NCBI RefSeq assembly: GCF_007830435.1
Contig: NZ_VLLC01000001.1
Coordinates: 206,007-270,006 of the forward strand
Origin: Desulfobotulus alkaliphilus
GTDB lineage: Bacteria; Desulfobacterota; Desulfobacteria; Desulfobacterales; ASO4-4
Reading direction: 5' to 3'
Length of the DNA: 64,000 bases
The translations under genes were made by a program, and so were the position numbers. Below, one piece after another: positions 43,701-53,066 of this stretch (position 1 is its first letter; each line of letters opens with the position of its first letter). Under the pieces are notes generated by a model. It did no database searches, had not been told where the DNA came from, and saw only the letters and a program-made list of their open reading frames with translations.

Positions 43701-46700
43701 ATCCGATCTCCGAAAGGCTTTTTAAAGCTTTGTTTGAGGTCTGCCATGCAGGTGTGAACCAGTTCTTTGCCCTGCCGCCCGCATATGCGCAGAATGTCAT
43801 TTTCCAAAACTTCCCCGATACAGGCACAGGGAAGGCCATCAAAGAGTTCCTGAAAGGCCTTTTCCTTTTCCCTGGAAACTGTCACCAGCATACGGCCACA
43901 GGACTCGGAAAAAAGAAGAATATCCTCCCGCTCCACAGGAATGTCTCCCCGTATCTTCACAGGGCCAAGATCCACATTGAGACCCCGGCATCCTGCCATG
44001 GCCACAAGGGCCAGATGCACACCCAGCCCCCCGCGGGCAACGGCATGGGCACTGTTCACAAGCGCCATTTTCATGGCCTTTTCAAGGGCCTGATACAGGG
44101 GCAGAAAAGCCTCAGGGTCAACCTCTGGCACATGAAGTCCCACATAACCCATCCACTCATAATATTCCGATCCCCCCAGTTCATTGGCGGTTTCTCCTAA
44201 GAGATAGAGCCGGTCTCCGGGATTTTTCACATCCATGCTCTGGCAAAGCCAGACATTCTCCACCATGGCCGTTGCGGAAAACTGAAGGGTCTCCAGACCG
44301 GAAACCTTGCGGGTTTCTCCGAAGGGCCCCTGCAGATGACCATCCACATACATGGAGTCCTTACCCGAAAGCAGGGGAATCTGGTAGGCTTCGCACATGG
44401 CCTGCAAAGCTTTGCAGGAACGTACCAATTGGGCTGCCTTGAAACGGCCATCGGGGTTTTTCTCCGGATGATACTGAATATCCGGCCAGCAGAAATTGTC
44501 CACCCCCCCCATTTCAGAAAGTCCGCCACCCACGGCCAGAAGCCTGCGTACGGCTTCATCAATCACTGCTGCGGTCATGGCGCCCGCATCAATCTGAGAA
44601 TAGGTGGGCAGCAGGGTCTGGGTAAAGGCAATGCCCCTCTCGGAATCCAGAACCGGGCGGATGACCGCCGCATCCGAAGGAATATCCCTTTCTCTGCCCA
44701 CAAGGGGCTTGATCACGGAATTCGCCTGTACCTCATGGTCATACTGGCGGACAATCCATTCCTTTGAGGCAATATTGGGCCTTGCAAGCAGGGTTTTCAA
44801 AACCCCATTATAATCCGAAGGTGCGCCAATGACAGGCTCATAAAGCCCCCGAAGTTTCGGAGGAATCCACTCACAGTCAAATTCCCACTGGGGAAAACCC
44901 TCTTCCAGAAGATCCATATGAATCCAGGCAACGGTTTTCCCCTTCCAGGTGATTTCCAGATATCCCGTGTCCGTATAGGTACCGATGACCGTACTTTCCA
45001 CGGCATGTTTTTCAGAAAGGGCCATAAAGGCCTCAAGATGCTCCGGTTTCACGGAAACGGTCATACGCTCCTGGGACTCGGACACCCAGATTTCCCACTG
45101 ATCCAATCCCTCATACTTCAGGGGCACCTGATCCAGCGCCACGGTGCAGCCTCCTGCAAAACGGGCGGATTCACCTATGGAAGAAGACAGCCCCCCACCG
45201 CCATTATCCGTAATAAAGGCAATGAGACCGGCATCCCTGGCCTCCAGAAGAAAATCATGCATCTTCTTCTGGGTATAGGGGTCTCCGATCTGCACATGCC
45301 CTGCGGGGGTATGGGCACTGAAGGTTTCCGAAGAAGCCGTAACCCCGTGGATGCCATCCTTACCCACACGGCCTCCGCACATGATGATGTGCTCGCCGGG
45401 GCTGGTGGTCTTTTCATGGCCCGGTGCGCCTGCCACGGCTTTGGGCATGATGCCCAGCGCCGTCACAAAGACCAGGCATTTACCCATGTAGCCGGAATGG
45501 AAGGTCACCTGCCCAAAGGGGGTGGGAACCCCGGACTTGTTTCCACCATCCCTCACCCCCTCCACCACGCCATCCAGAATACGGCGGGGATGCAGACGGG
45601 GTTTCAGTGGACCGTCATAATCCAGCTCGCCCACACAGAAACCATAACTGCCCATGATCAGGCGGGCACCCTTTCCCGTCCCCAGAGGATCCCTGTAAAC
45701 GCCCACAATCCCCGTGATGGCACCGCCATAGGCCTCCATATTGGAAGGTGAGTTGTGGGTTTCTCCGGTAATGACATAATTCCAGTGATCATCAAAACGG
45801 GCGGCACCGGCATTGTCCCAGAGTACGGAAACAACCCAGTCCTTTTCCTTCTGCATTTTAAGGGTAGGATTCTGTATACAGGTTTTGAAAAGGTTATCGA
45901 TGACCTCAGTCTCGCCGGTTTCCAGATCCCTGTACCGGAAGAGTCCACGGAAGGTATTGTGATTGCAATGGTCACTTCTTCCCTGGGCAATATATTCAAT
46001 TTCTATGTCCGTTGGCTGCTCTAGCCCCTTTTCCCTGCGCAGGGCAAGGGTTTGCCCATTGAGAAAATACCTGCGTATCACAGGAACATCATTGGGGTTC
46101 AGGGCAAGGTTTCTTGCCTGACTCACCGCCTGCAGGGTGGCATCACTGTCAATGGGAATGGTGGTGACTTCGGGTTCATGGTTCAGTCGAACCTTGGGAA
46201 GGATCAGCCCGACTCCTTCTTTCACATCCCAGCTTTCCTTCGTAAAAACCTGCCACTGCTGAATAATATCATTGGCCAGCAGCTCACCTGCAATGCGGTC
46301 CATGAGCTTTTCCGTCAGCCCCTTTCCCTTGATGCAGTAACGTCTGGAGGTGTACACCGTATCTTCAGGTCCGAAGGAACGGCCCAGTACATCGGACAAT
46401 GCTTCCATGGCCGTGGCCCCGGCATTATCCCGCACACCGGGCCTGAAACCTACCCATATGCAGCCGTCAAAATCGAGAGCCAGCGGCTCAAAGGAAGCCT
46501 CCTGGCTCACGGGATTGCAGAAAATACGATCCCTTGCAAGGATACATTCCGCCTCCGTCAGCTCCGCATCAAAGGTGAGAATCCGGACACAGCGCACCGC
46601 ATCCAGTTCGATACCGAATACATCCTTCACCTTTTTCTGCAGGGCCAGGCCCTCCGCATCTTCCAGCTCCGGCTTCAGGGTAATTTCTAATCTTGCCTGC

Positions 46701-46702
46701 AT
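43697..46702 (-). CDS. purL: Phosphoribosylformylglycinamidine synthase, PurS-PurL fusion
   Basis: A 1001-residue ATP-dependent FGAM synthase. The first 170 residues (MQARLEITLKPELEDAEGLA and the following repeat) look like PurS-type domains. The remainder is PurL with two AIR-synthase-like halves: GETHNSPSNMEAYGGA, ITDNGGGGLSSSIGE, LVGRERDIPSDA, GKDSMYVDG and ARGGLGVHLALVAMAG. The glutaminase domain found in the single-chain gamma-proteobacterial enzyme is absent and is supplied by PurQ downstream. GGAAAAGAG precedes the ATG. A mobile repeat lies 28 bases upstream of the start. Confidence 0.94.
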   Translation of the reverse strand: MQARLEITLKPELEDAEGLALQKKVKDVFGIELDAVRCVRILTFDAELTEAECILARDRIFCNPVSQEASFEPLALDFDGCIWVGFRPGVRDNAGATAMEALSDVLGRSFGPEDTVYTSRRYCIKGKGLTEKLMDRIAGELLANDIIQQWQVFTKESWDVKEGVGLILPKVRLNHEPEVTTIPIDSDATLQAVSQARNLALNPNDVPVIRRYFLNGQTLALRREKGLEQPTDIEIEYIAQGRSDHCNHNTFRGLFRYRDLETGETEVIDNLFKTCIQNPTLKMQKEKDWVVSVLWDNAGAARFDDHWNYVITGETHNSPSNMEAYGGAITGIVGVYRDPLGTGKGARLIMGSYGFCVGELDYDGPLKPRLHPRRILDGVVEGVRDGGNKSGVPTPFGQVTFHSGYMGKCLVFVTALGIMPKAVAGAPGHEKTTSPGEHIIMCGGRVGKDGIHGVTASSETFSAHTPAGHVQIGDPYTQKKMHDFLLEARDAGLIAFITDNGGGGLSSSIGESARFAGGCTVALDQVPLKYEGLDQWEIWVSESQERMTVSVKPEHLEAFMALSEKHAVESTVIGTYTDTGYLEITWKGKTVAWIHMDLLEEGFPQWEFDCEWIPPKLRGLYEPVIGAPSDYNGVLKTLLARPNIASKEWIVRQYDHEVQANSVIKPLVGRERDIPSDAAVIRPVLDSERGIAFTQTLLPTYSQIDAGAMTAAVIDEAVRRLLAVGGGLSEMGGVDNFCWPDIQYHPEKNPDGRFKAAQLVRSCKALQAMCEAYQIPLLSGKDSMYVDGHLQGPFGETRKVSGLETLQFSATAMVENVWLCQSMDVKNPGDRLYLLGETANELGGSEYYEWMGYVGLHVPEVDPEAFLPLYQALEKAMKMALVNSAHAVARGGLGVHLALVAMAGCRGLNVDLGPVKIRGDIPVEREDILLFSESCGRMLVTVSREKEKAFQELFDGLPCACIGEVLENDILRICGRQGKELVHTCMADLKQSFKKPFGDRI

Positions 46703-46730
46703 ATTATCTCTTTTCCTTGTTCACAGAATC

Positions 46731-47076
46731 GTAACTGTTTAGCACAGTTTTCCAAGTACCATACCTGCAAGACAGATGCACAGGCCCCAGGCTATTTGCC
46801 CGTGACGCAATCTTATTCGGGAGCTTCTTGCCCTGTGCGGAAGCGGCAAAAACTCCCCGCCACAGGCAGGATAAGCTTTTTGATTACCATGGCAGGCTTA
46901 AGCACGCTGCCTTGTGGCGGCTCAGACAGTTTGCCGCTTCTTTCGCACAGGCCTGCGAAACTCTGATCCGAAACGATTGCAATGTCACTTGCAAATAGCC
47001 ACGGAGCCTTGCAATAGTACGAAGCTGCTGCAACTAAAGCTTTGGCAGTTCGGAATAAACTGTGCTGAATAATTAC
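46731..47076 (-). mobile_element. MITE family 1, copy A (complete, with 8-bp target repeat)
   Basis: A 346-bp element with ends GTAACTGTTTAGCACAG and CTGTGCTGAATAATTAC (inverted, mostly matching). ACAGAATC is repeated directly outside both ends (46723-46730 and 47077-47084). It has no nested TCCGGCACTCAAG hairpins and so shows the uninserted sequence at both sites. It is located between purL and rseP. Confidence 0.87.
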
Positions 47077-47139
47077 ACAGAATCTTGAAATATGGGTATC
47101 AAGGTCAAAAACTTAAAAATTGTTCATGCTCCTTTGCCG

Positions 47140-48480
47140 TCATCCCTGAAACAGACGCAGAATATCATTATAAAAAGCAAAGACCATCAAACTCAGAAGA
47201 AGAAAAATCCCCACCTGCTGGGCCACTTCCCGGCCCCGGGTGCTGACGGGTTTACCACGGATCAGCTCAATGGTGTAAAAAAGCAGATGTCCCCCGTCCA
47301 GCACGGGAATGGGCAGAAGATTCAAAAGGGCCAGATTCACGCTGATGACGGCAATAAAGGCCAGAAGATGGGCAACCCCTTTGCTGGCCTCACTACCGGC
47401 CATCTGGGCAATAAGAATGGGCCCGCCCAGATTGTCCCTGGACAGACTTCCTTTCACCATGCGGGCCAGGGCAATGCCCGTCACCTTGACAATTTCTCCT
47501 GTCTGCCTTGTTCCTTCGAGCATGGAGCCAAAAAAACCCTGATGGCTGGCTCTGGTGTAAGGCTCCGGCGAAATCCCCACCACATGACGGGTCACCCTTC
47601 CTCCCATGCCGTCTTCCATGGTCTCTTCCCTTGCCTGCAGGTGCAGACGAAGCCTTTCCCCGGCCCTCTCTACTTCCAGCTCCAAGGGCTCTCCCCTGGA
47701 TGCCTGAATTCTTCCTGCCATCTGTGTCCATGTGTTCACGGGATCGCCATTGATCCGAAAGATGCGGTCTCCGGGCTTAAGCCCGGCCTCCTCTGCGGGA
47801 AATCCGGGGTTCACAAAGCCAATCACCGCAGGAACAAAGGGGTTGGCACCAATGCCCGTCCGCATCACCATGGCACCGAGGGCATCCCTTGTGGGCATGG
47901 GCTCAGGAAAAACAGTCATCTGTCTTCTGCTTCCTGCCCTGTCTATTTCAAAAACCAGTCCGTCCCTGCCCGAATAGCGCTTCACCCGCTTCTGCACATC
48001 CTCCCAGGTATCCACAGCCCTGCCATCCACACTGAGTACAAAGTCTCCGGTGCGAAGCCCCGCAGATGCTGCCGGTGAGTCAGAAGCAATATCCCCCACC
48101 ACAGGATCCATCACGGGAAGGCCGTACCAGAAGACAAGGCCCCAGAGAAAAACCACAGCCAAAAGGAGATTGAAAAATGGTCCCGCAGCCACAATGAGCA
48201 TACGCTTCCATACGGGTTTGTGGGTAAAGGATAAAGGCAGGTCCTCTTCGGGCAGCTCTGCTCCGGGCTCGTCCCCCACCATTTTAACGTAGCCTCCCAG
48301 AGGAATGGCGGAAATCCGAAAATCCGTCCGTCCGGATTTCCATCCGGCAAGCCTCGGGCCAAAACCGATGGAAAAACGCTCAACCCCTACTCCCAGCATG
48401 CGCGCCAAAAGATAATGGCCCAGCTCATGGATAAAAATAAGAACACTTAAGACCACCAGAAAGGATAAAAGGCTGGTCAT
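47140..48480 (-). CDS. rseP: Site-2 intramembrane metalloprotease RseP
   Basis: RseP cleaves anti-sigma factors and signal peptides within the inner membrane. The 446-residue protein has the zinc motif HELGH at 18-22 in the first helix, the GXGPxL-like segment FSIGFGPRLAGW, two PDZ domains (about 120-280), and the second metal motif NLLPIPVLDGGHL near residue 380. Two PDZ domains are standard for the E. coli type. GGAGGTT precedes the ATG. Normally it directly follows dxr; here copy C of the MITE separates them. Confidence 0.95.
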   Translation of the reverse strand: MTSLLSFLVVLSVLIFIHELGHYLLARMLGVGVERFSIGFGPRLAGWKSGRTDFRISAIPLGGYVKMVGDEPGAELPEEDLPLSFTHKPVWKRMLIVAAGPFFNLLLAVVFLWGLVFWYGLPVMDPVVGDIASDSPAASAGLRTGDFVLSVDGRAVDTWEDVQKRVKRYSGRDGLVFEIDRAGSRRQMTVFPEPMPTRDALGAMVMRTGIGANPFVPAVIGFVNPGFPAEEAGLKPGDRIFRINGDPVNTWTQMAGRIQASRGEPLELEVERAGERLRLHLQAREETMEDGMGGRVTRHVVGISPEPYTRASHQGFFGSMLEGTRQTGEIVKVTGIALARMVKGSLSRDNLGGPILIAQMAGSEASKGVAHLLAFIAVISVNLALLNLLPIPVLDGGHLLFYTIELIRGKPVSTRGREVAQQVGIFLLLSLMVFAFYNDILRLFQG

Positions 48481-48584
48481 ATAACCTCCGAATGCCAGAA
48501 ATGATGTGTAACTGTTCTGTATAAAGGTATGTCCTTATATACTCATGAAGGGAATCATTATATTTTATCTCTTAAAAAATATTC

Positions 48585-48844
48585 TTAATTATTCAGCACA
48601 ATTGATTTCGAAGTGCCAATGCTGTAATTGCAGCAGCTTCGTACTGTTGCAAGGCTCCGAGGCTATTTGAAAGTGACATTGCAATCGTTTCGGATTCCGG
48701 CACTCAAGCTCTAAAACCAAAGCTCATCATGTAAACGATGCAGCCTTTTCAGGCTTGAGTGCCGGAGTACGTCACGGGCAAATAGTCTGGAGCCTGTGAA
48801 TCTGTCTTGCAGGTATGATATGAAAAACTGTGCTGAACAGCAAC
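48585..48844 (+). mobile_element. MITE family 1, copy C (shortened chimera)
   Basis: A 260-bp version in the same orientation as copy B. The left end TTAATTATTCAGCACA and right end CTGTGCTGAACAGCAAC are slightly decayed, and no target repeat is left. The sequence jumps from the first nested hairpin (TCCGGCACTCAAGC at 48696-48709, its complement at 48753-48766) directly to GTCACGGGCAAATAG, skipping the middle. A deletion between two nested hairpins would explain it. Confidence 0.8.
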
Positions 48845-48908
48845 CCACGCCGTGTTACGGCGTTTTGTCATAGAGTAACTTTTGAAGTTACTCAGAAGTT
48901 ACAAAGAT

Positions 48909-50060
48909 TCATACACTGCGGATCAGAGACAAGGCTGTCTGTCTGGCGTTGGCATCCGCCTGCAGAAGATCCTCCAGATCCTTTACACGGTGGTTCTCCG
49001 TAGCCATCAGGGTTTCGGCAATGAGCCCGGAAATACGGGGAAAGGGGATACGCCCCTGCAAAAAAGCTTCCACCGCTACTTCATTGGCAGCATTCAGGAC
49101 AGCGGGAAAAACACCCCCTTCACGGGCGGCATCAAAGGCAAGACCCAGACAGGGAAAGCGTTCCAGATCCGGGGCTTCCATACGCATGTCCAGCGCAGAA
49201 AAGTCCGGTAAAGGCAGGTTCAGGGGCAAGCGCTCAGGCCAGGAAAGGGCCAGGGCTATGGCCCCTTTCATGTCGGGAATTCCCATCTGCGCCATCACCG
49301 TACCGTCACAAAAGGCCACCATGGAATGCACTATGCTCTGGGGATGCACCACCACATCAATTTTCTCTACGGGAACGGAGAAAAGATGCATGGCTTCAAT
49401 GACTTCCAGTCCCTTATTCATCAGGGTGGCAGAATCTATGGAAATTTTTCTGCCCATATTCCATGTGGGATGGGCAAGGGCATCTTCGGGTCGAATATCA
49501 TCAAAACTGCTTTTATGACGGGTTCTGAAAGGGCCACCGGAAGCGGTGAGCAAAAGTTTGGCCACATCCCCTCCCCTCTGCCCGGCAAGGCACTGAAACA
49601 CGGCGGAATGCTCGCTGTCCACGGGAAGAATATCCACCCCCCTCTCACGGGCAAGGGGCATGAGCAGTCCGCCAGCCACCACAAGGGATTCCTTGTTGGC
49701 CAAAGCAAGGGTTTTCCCGGCATCCACGGCAGCCATGGTGGGCAGAAGCCCGGCAGCCCCCACAATGGCGGCAACCACGGTATCCACTTCCGTGTGGGTG
49801 GCCGCAGCAATATACCCGGCATCCCCGTAAAGAACCTCCACGCCATGGGCAGCGCCACTCCTTTGCAGTGCAAGGGCCCCTGCCTCCGTGCGCAGAACCA
49901 CCACACGGGGTTTCAGCAGAGCCATCTGCTCAGAGAGAAGGTCCACATTGTCCCCCGCCGCAAGGACAAGGGCCCTGTAACGGTCCGGAAATCTGCGGAC
50001 AATTTCAACAACATTGCGGCCAATGGAGCCGGTACATCCCAGAATGCAGAGATTTTTCAT
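48909..50060 (-). CDS. dxr: 1-deoxy-D-xylulose 5-phosphate reductoisomerase
   Basis: Dxr carries out the second step of MEP-pathway isoprenoid synthesis. The 383-residue protein shows the NADPH motif LGCTGSIGRNVVEIV, ALANKESLVVAGGLLM, VDSEHSAVFQCLAG, TASGGPFR, LAHPTWNMGRKISIDSATLMNKGLEVIEA and NAANEVAVEAFL. The start is four bases after the cdsA stop. The neighbours uppS and cdsA also use or make envelope lipids, so isoprenoid supply is linked to cell-wall carrier synthesis. Confidence 0.97.
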   Translation of the reverse strand: MKNLCILGCTGSIGRNVVEIVRRFPDRYRALVLAAGDNVDLLSEQMALLKPRVVVLRTEAGALALQRSGAAHGVEVLYGDAGYIAAATHTEVDTVVAAIVGAAGLLPTMAAVDAGKTLALANKESLVVAGGLLMPLARERGVDILPVDSEHSAVFQCLAGQRGGDVAKLLLTASGGPFRTRHKSSFDDIRPEDALAHPTWNMGRKISIDSATLMNKGLEVIEAMHLFSVPVEKIDVVVHPQSIVHSMVAFCDGTVMAQMGIPDMKGAIALALSWPERLPLNLPLPDFSALDMRMEAPDLERFPCLGLAFDAAREGGVFPAVLNAANEVAVEAFLQGRIPFPRISGLIAETLMATENHRVKDLEDLLQADANARQTALSLIRSV

Positions 50061-50064
50061 GGTT

Positions 50065-50871
50065 TCAGCACACCCATATACGCATGATCAGAACCACGGG
50101 AGCCGCAAAAAGAAGGGCATCAATGCGGTCCAGCATACCGCCATGCCCGGGCAGAAGGGTTCCTGAGTCCTTTACACTGGAAAGCCTTTTCTGCATGGAC
50201 TCAAAAAGATCGCCCATGGGTGCCACAAAGGCGGTTACAAGGGCAGTAAAAAGGACGGGGAGCATGGAAAAGGAAGGCAGGAAAAAAATTTTGAACAAAA
50301 AAGCCATGGCAAGGGTCAGAATCACGCCACCGAAAAAACCTTCCAGGGTTTTTGCAGGGCTAATGGCCGGAGCCAGCTTCCGTTTCCCGAAAAACCTGCC
50401 CGCATAATAGGCACCCGTATCTCCGCATGCCACAAGGAGCAGGGTAAAGAAAACCCAGGCAATGCCATGGTCTGTCATACGCAGTACCCCAAGACAGGCC
50501 ACGGGAAAGGCGATCCATAAAAAGCCCTGCATTTCACCGGGAATGGCTGACAAAAGCCCCGGACGCGGACCAAAGCGGAACATGCAGAAAGCAGCAAGGG
50601 CAAGAAAGGCAAGGCAAAGTCCGGCAAAAAGCCCTGCCAGCCCCCAGAAGGAAAAAAGAACCGGAAAAGACAGCCCAAGGCGGGCAACCCAGCGCAGTTC
50701 GGGTTCCGGAGCCAGGGCAGACCTTGCATCCATGATGTAATGGTATTCCGACTGGGCAATCAGCGCCACGGCAAAAATCGTGAGAAAAAAGAGAAAAGGC
50801 CCCCCCGCCGCAATCAGCCAGACCAGAAGGGGAAGGGCCAGTATGGCAGTAAGCCAACGGGTTCCATGCAT
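50065..50871 (-). CDS. cdsA: Phosphatidate cytidylyltransferase
   Basis: CdsA makes CDP-diacylglycerol, the precursor of bacterial phospholipids, at the inner membrane. From the ATG at 50871 (GGAG six bases upstream) the product has 268 residues and about seven helices, with the signature near the end: GDTGAYYAGRFFGKRKLAPAISPAKTLEGFFGG and KRLSSVKDSGTLLPGHGGMLDRIDALL. The frame remains open to 50961, but the added 30 residues are not family-like. Confidence 0.95.
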   Translation of the reverse strand: MHGTRWLTAILALPLLVWLIAAGGPFLFFLTIFAVALIAQSEYHYIMDARSALAPEPELRWVARLGLSFPVLFSFWGLAGLFAGLCLAFLALAAFCMFRFGPRPGLLSAIPGEMQGFLWIAFPVACLGVLRMTDHGIAWVFFTLLLVACGDTGAYYAGRFFGKRKLAPAISPAKTLEGFFGGVILTLAMAFLFKIFFLPSFSMLPVLFTALVTAFVAPMGDLFESMQKRLSSVKDSGTLLPGHGGMLDRIDALLFAAPVVLIMRIWVC

Positions 50872-50973
50872 GTCGGTCTCCGTTTCAACCGGGTCATCCG
50901 GCTTTTCATGAAAAAAAAGGATCTCCCCTATCAGGAAGATCCCACAGGCTGCCATGGGCATATTCCCATGGAA

Positions 50974-51714
50974 TCAGGCATCTTTTACCTTACCGAAACG
51001 ACGGTCCCGTTCCTGATACCCTTTGAGTATTTCCAGATATTCCTGTCTGGAAAAATCCGGCCAGAGCGTCGGGGTAAAAACAAACTCCGTATAGGCCAGT
51101 TGCCAGAGCATGAAATTGGAAAGGCGCATCTCACCGCTGGTACGGATCAGAAGATCCGGATCCGGCATGCCCGCCGTATACAGGTGGCCTGCAAGATCTT
51201 CCTGGGAAAGGCTTTCCGGGTTCAAAAGCCCCTGCCCCACCTTGATGGCCACGGCACGCATGGCCGCTGTCAGCTCGTCCCTGGCACCATAGCTCAGGCA
51301 AAGGGTCAGCACCATGCCTGTATTCCCGGCCGTTTCCACCATGATATTTTCAAGATCCGACCGTACCTTATCGGGAAGCCTGTCCAGCTCACCAATGGCA
51401 TTGAGCCGGATATTGTTATCCAGCATCTCCTGACGCTCGGAAGCCAGAAAGCGGCGGAGCAGGGACATGAGGGTCGCCACCTCGCTTTTGGGCCTTTCCC
51501 AGTTTTCCGTAGAAAAAGCATAGAGACTTAAGTATGAAATCCCAAGCTCCCGGCTGGTACGCACCACCGCACGTACGGTTTCAGAGCCCTTTTCATGGCC
51601 CTTTACCCGGTTCATCAGCCGTTTTTTGGCCCATCTCCCATTCCCGTCCATGATAATGGCCACATGGGCGGGAATGGCTTCAGCGGAGAGTCCGTCAGGC
51701 AATTCAGAATTCAA
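50974..51714 (-). CDS. uppS: Undecaprenyl diphosphate synthase
   Basis: UppS extends farnesyl diphosphate to the C55 carrier lipid used for peptidoglycan and O-antigen. It has the cis-prenyltransferase motifs HVAIIMDGNGRWAKKR (Asp for magnesium), KGHEKGSETVR, YLSLYAFSTENWERP, LSYGARDELTAA and PDPDLLIRTSGEMRLSNFMLWQLAYTEF. The start is probably the TTG at 51714, with AAGGAAG just upstream, overlapping the frr stop by 11 bases. No ATG is suitably placed in this frame; the frame is open upstream to 51768. Confidence 0.93.
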   Translation of the reverse strand: MNSELPDGLSAEAIPAHVAIIMDGNGRWAKKRLMNRVKGHEKGSETVRAVVRTSRELGISYLSLYAFSTENWERPKSEVATLMSLLRRFLASERQEMLDNNIRLNAIGELDRLPDKVRSDLENIMVETAGNTGMVLTLCLSYGARDELTAAMRAVAIKVGQGLLNPESLSQEDLAGHLYTAGMPDPDLLIRTSGEMRLSNFMLWQLAYTEFVFTPTLWPDFSRQEYLEILKGYQERDRRFGKVKDA

Positions 51715-52261
51715 GGACTTCCTTCTCTTTCGCCTTCTGGAGGTCTTCAACCTGACGGATGTGATCATCGGTCAGCTTCTGGATCTGATCCTGCCCCTTG
51801 AACATCTCATCTTCAGAGATATCCCCGTCTTTTTTAAAGGCCTTCAAGGTCTCATTGGCATCCCTGCGAAGATTCCTCACACCAACCTTGTATTCCTCAC
51901 AGGTTTTGCCCACCTGCTTGACAATATCCTTGCGCCGCTCTTCGGTCAGGGGAGGAATGGAAATGCGGATCACCTTGCCATCGTTGGAGGGGGTAAGCCC
52001 CACATTGGCCTTCAGAATCCCCTTTTCTATCTCCTTCATGGCCGTTGCATCCCAGGGCTGTATCACAAGAAGGCGGCTTTCAGGGGTTGATATGGAAGCC
52101 ATCTGATGCAGAGGCGTCAGCGTTCCGTAATAATCCACACGCACGGCATCCAGCATGTTTGCAGATGCTCTTCCCGTACGCACCTTCAGCAGATCAGCCT
52201 TAAGGGCATCAATGGCCCTTGCCATTTTTTCCTGTGTTTCTGAGTAAACGGTATCCAGCAT
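51704..52261 (-). CDS. frr: Ribosome recycling factor
   Basis: RRF splits post-termination ribosomes with EF-G. The 185-residue protein has the typical three-helix bundle sequence: KVRTGRASANMLDAVRVDYYGTLTPLHQMASI, PWDATAMKEIEKGI, GLTPSNDGKVIRISIPPLTEERRKD, and a C-terminal helix ending KEVLEF. It sits between pyrH and uppS, the usual order. If the EF-G at 35961 is a translocation-only type, RRF would work with a different EF-G. Confidence 0.97.
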   Translation of the reverse strand: MLDTVYSETQEKMARAIDALKADLLKVRTGRASANMLDAVRVDYYGTLTPLHQMASISTPESRLLVIQPWDATAMKEIEKGILKANVGLTPSNDGKVIRISIPPLTEERRKDIVKQVGKTCEEYKVGVRNLRRDANETLKAFKKDGDISEDEMFKGQDQIQKLTDDHIRQVEDLQKAKEKEVLEF

Positions 52262-52348
52262 ATTGCAGTCCTTTTTTTATGACCTGACATTCCAAAAAGA
52301 CCCCAACAAAAAGCATCAGGATCTGTTCCATGGCAGAGCTGTCAGAAA

Positions 52349-53062
52349 TCAGCGGATCAGGGTGCCAATACTCTCATCACCGCATACAACCCGGGCGATA
52401 TTCCCCTTGCCCAGAAGATCAAAGACACTTAAGGGCAGTCCATTATCCATGGCCAGAGAAATGGCTGTCATATCCATCACATGGAGCTGGCGTTCCAGCA
52501 CTTCCATATAGGTCAGATTTCTGATGAGTTTTGCATCGGCATTTTTCTCAGGATCGGAATCATAGACGCCGTTCACCTTGGTGGCTTTCAGGAGGATTTC
52601 CGCATGGATTTCCTGAGCCCTGAGAACCGCCGCCGTATCCGTTGTGAAATAAGGGCTTCCCGTTCCCGCAGCAAAAATAACAATGCGCCCCTTTTCCAAA
52701 TGCCGCACCGCCCGCCGCAGAATAAAAGGCTCACAGACCTCATGCATGGATATGGCCGACTGAACACGGGTCTGAAGCCCCCTGCCTTCCAGGGTACCCT
52801 GGAGGGCAAGGGAGTTGATCACCGTTGCCAGCATGCCCATATGATCTGCGGAGGCACGATCCATACCGTAGGAACTGGCGGCGATACCGCGGAAAATATT
52901 CCCTCCGCCCACCACCACAGCGACCTCTACGCCCAGATCATGTATCGAGCGGATTTCCTCTGCCACATACTGCAGAATATCCGGACGGATGCCGAAGCCC
53001 TGATCTCCCATAAGGGCTTCCCCACTCAACTTCAACAATATCCGCTTATATCCGGGCTTCAA
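52349..53062 (-). CDS. pyrH: UMP kinase
   Basis: PyrH phosphorylates UMP to UDP; it is hexameric and feedback regulated by UTP and GTP in the family. It shows [62 protein letters not shown] and [10 protein letters not shown]. The likely start is the TTG at 53062, with GGAG nine bases upstream; a TTG at 53077 would add five residues and overlap the end of tsf. The length (237) is normal. Confidence 0.96.
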   Translation of the reverse strand: MKPGYKRILLKLSGEALMGDQGFGIRPDILQYVAEEIRSIHDLGVEVAVVVGGGNIFRGIAASSYGMDRASADHMGMLATVINSLALQGTLEGRGLQTRVQSAISMHEVCEPFILRRAVRHLEKGRIVIFAAGTGSPYFTTDTAAVLRAQEIHAEILLKATKVNGVYDSDPEKNADAKLIRNLTYMEVLERQLHVMDMTAISLAMDNGLPLSVFDLLGKGNIARVVCGDESIGTLIR

Positions 53063-53066
53063 GGTA

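Noticed and set aside
48872-48892. GAGTAACTT/AAGTTACTC palindrome after dxr as terminator
   Set aside because: AT-rich perfect palindrome but no T run on the minus strand.
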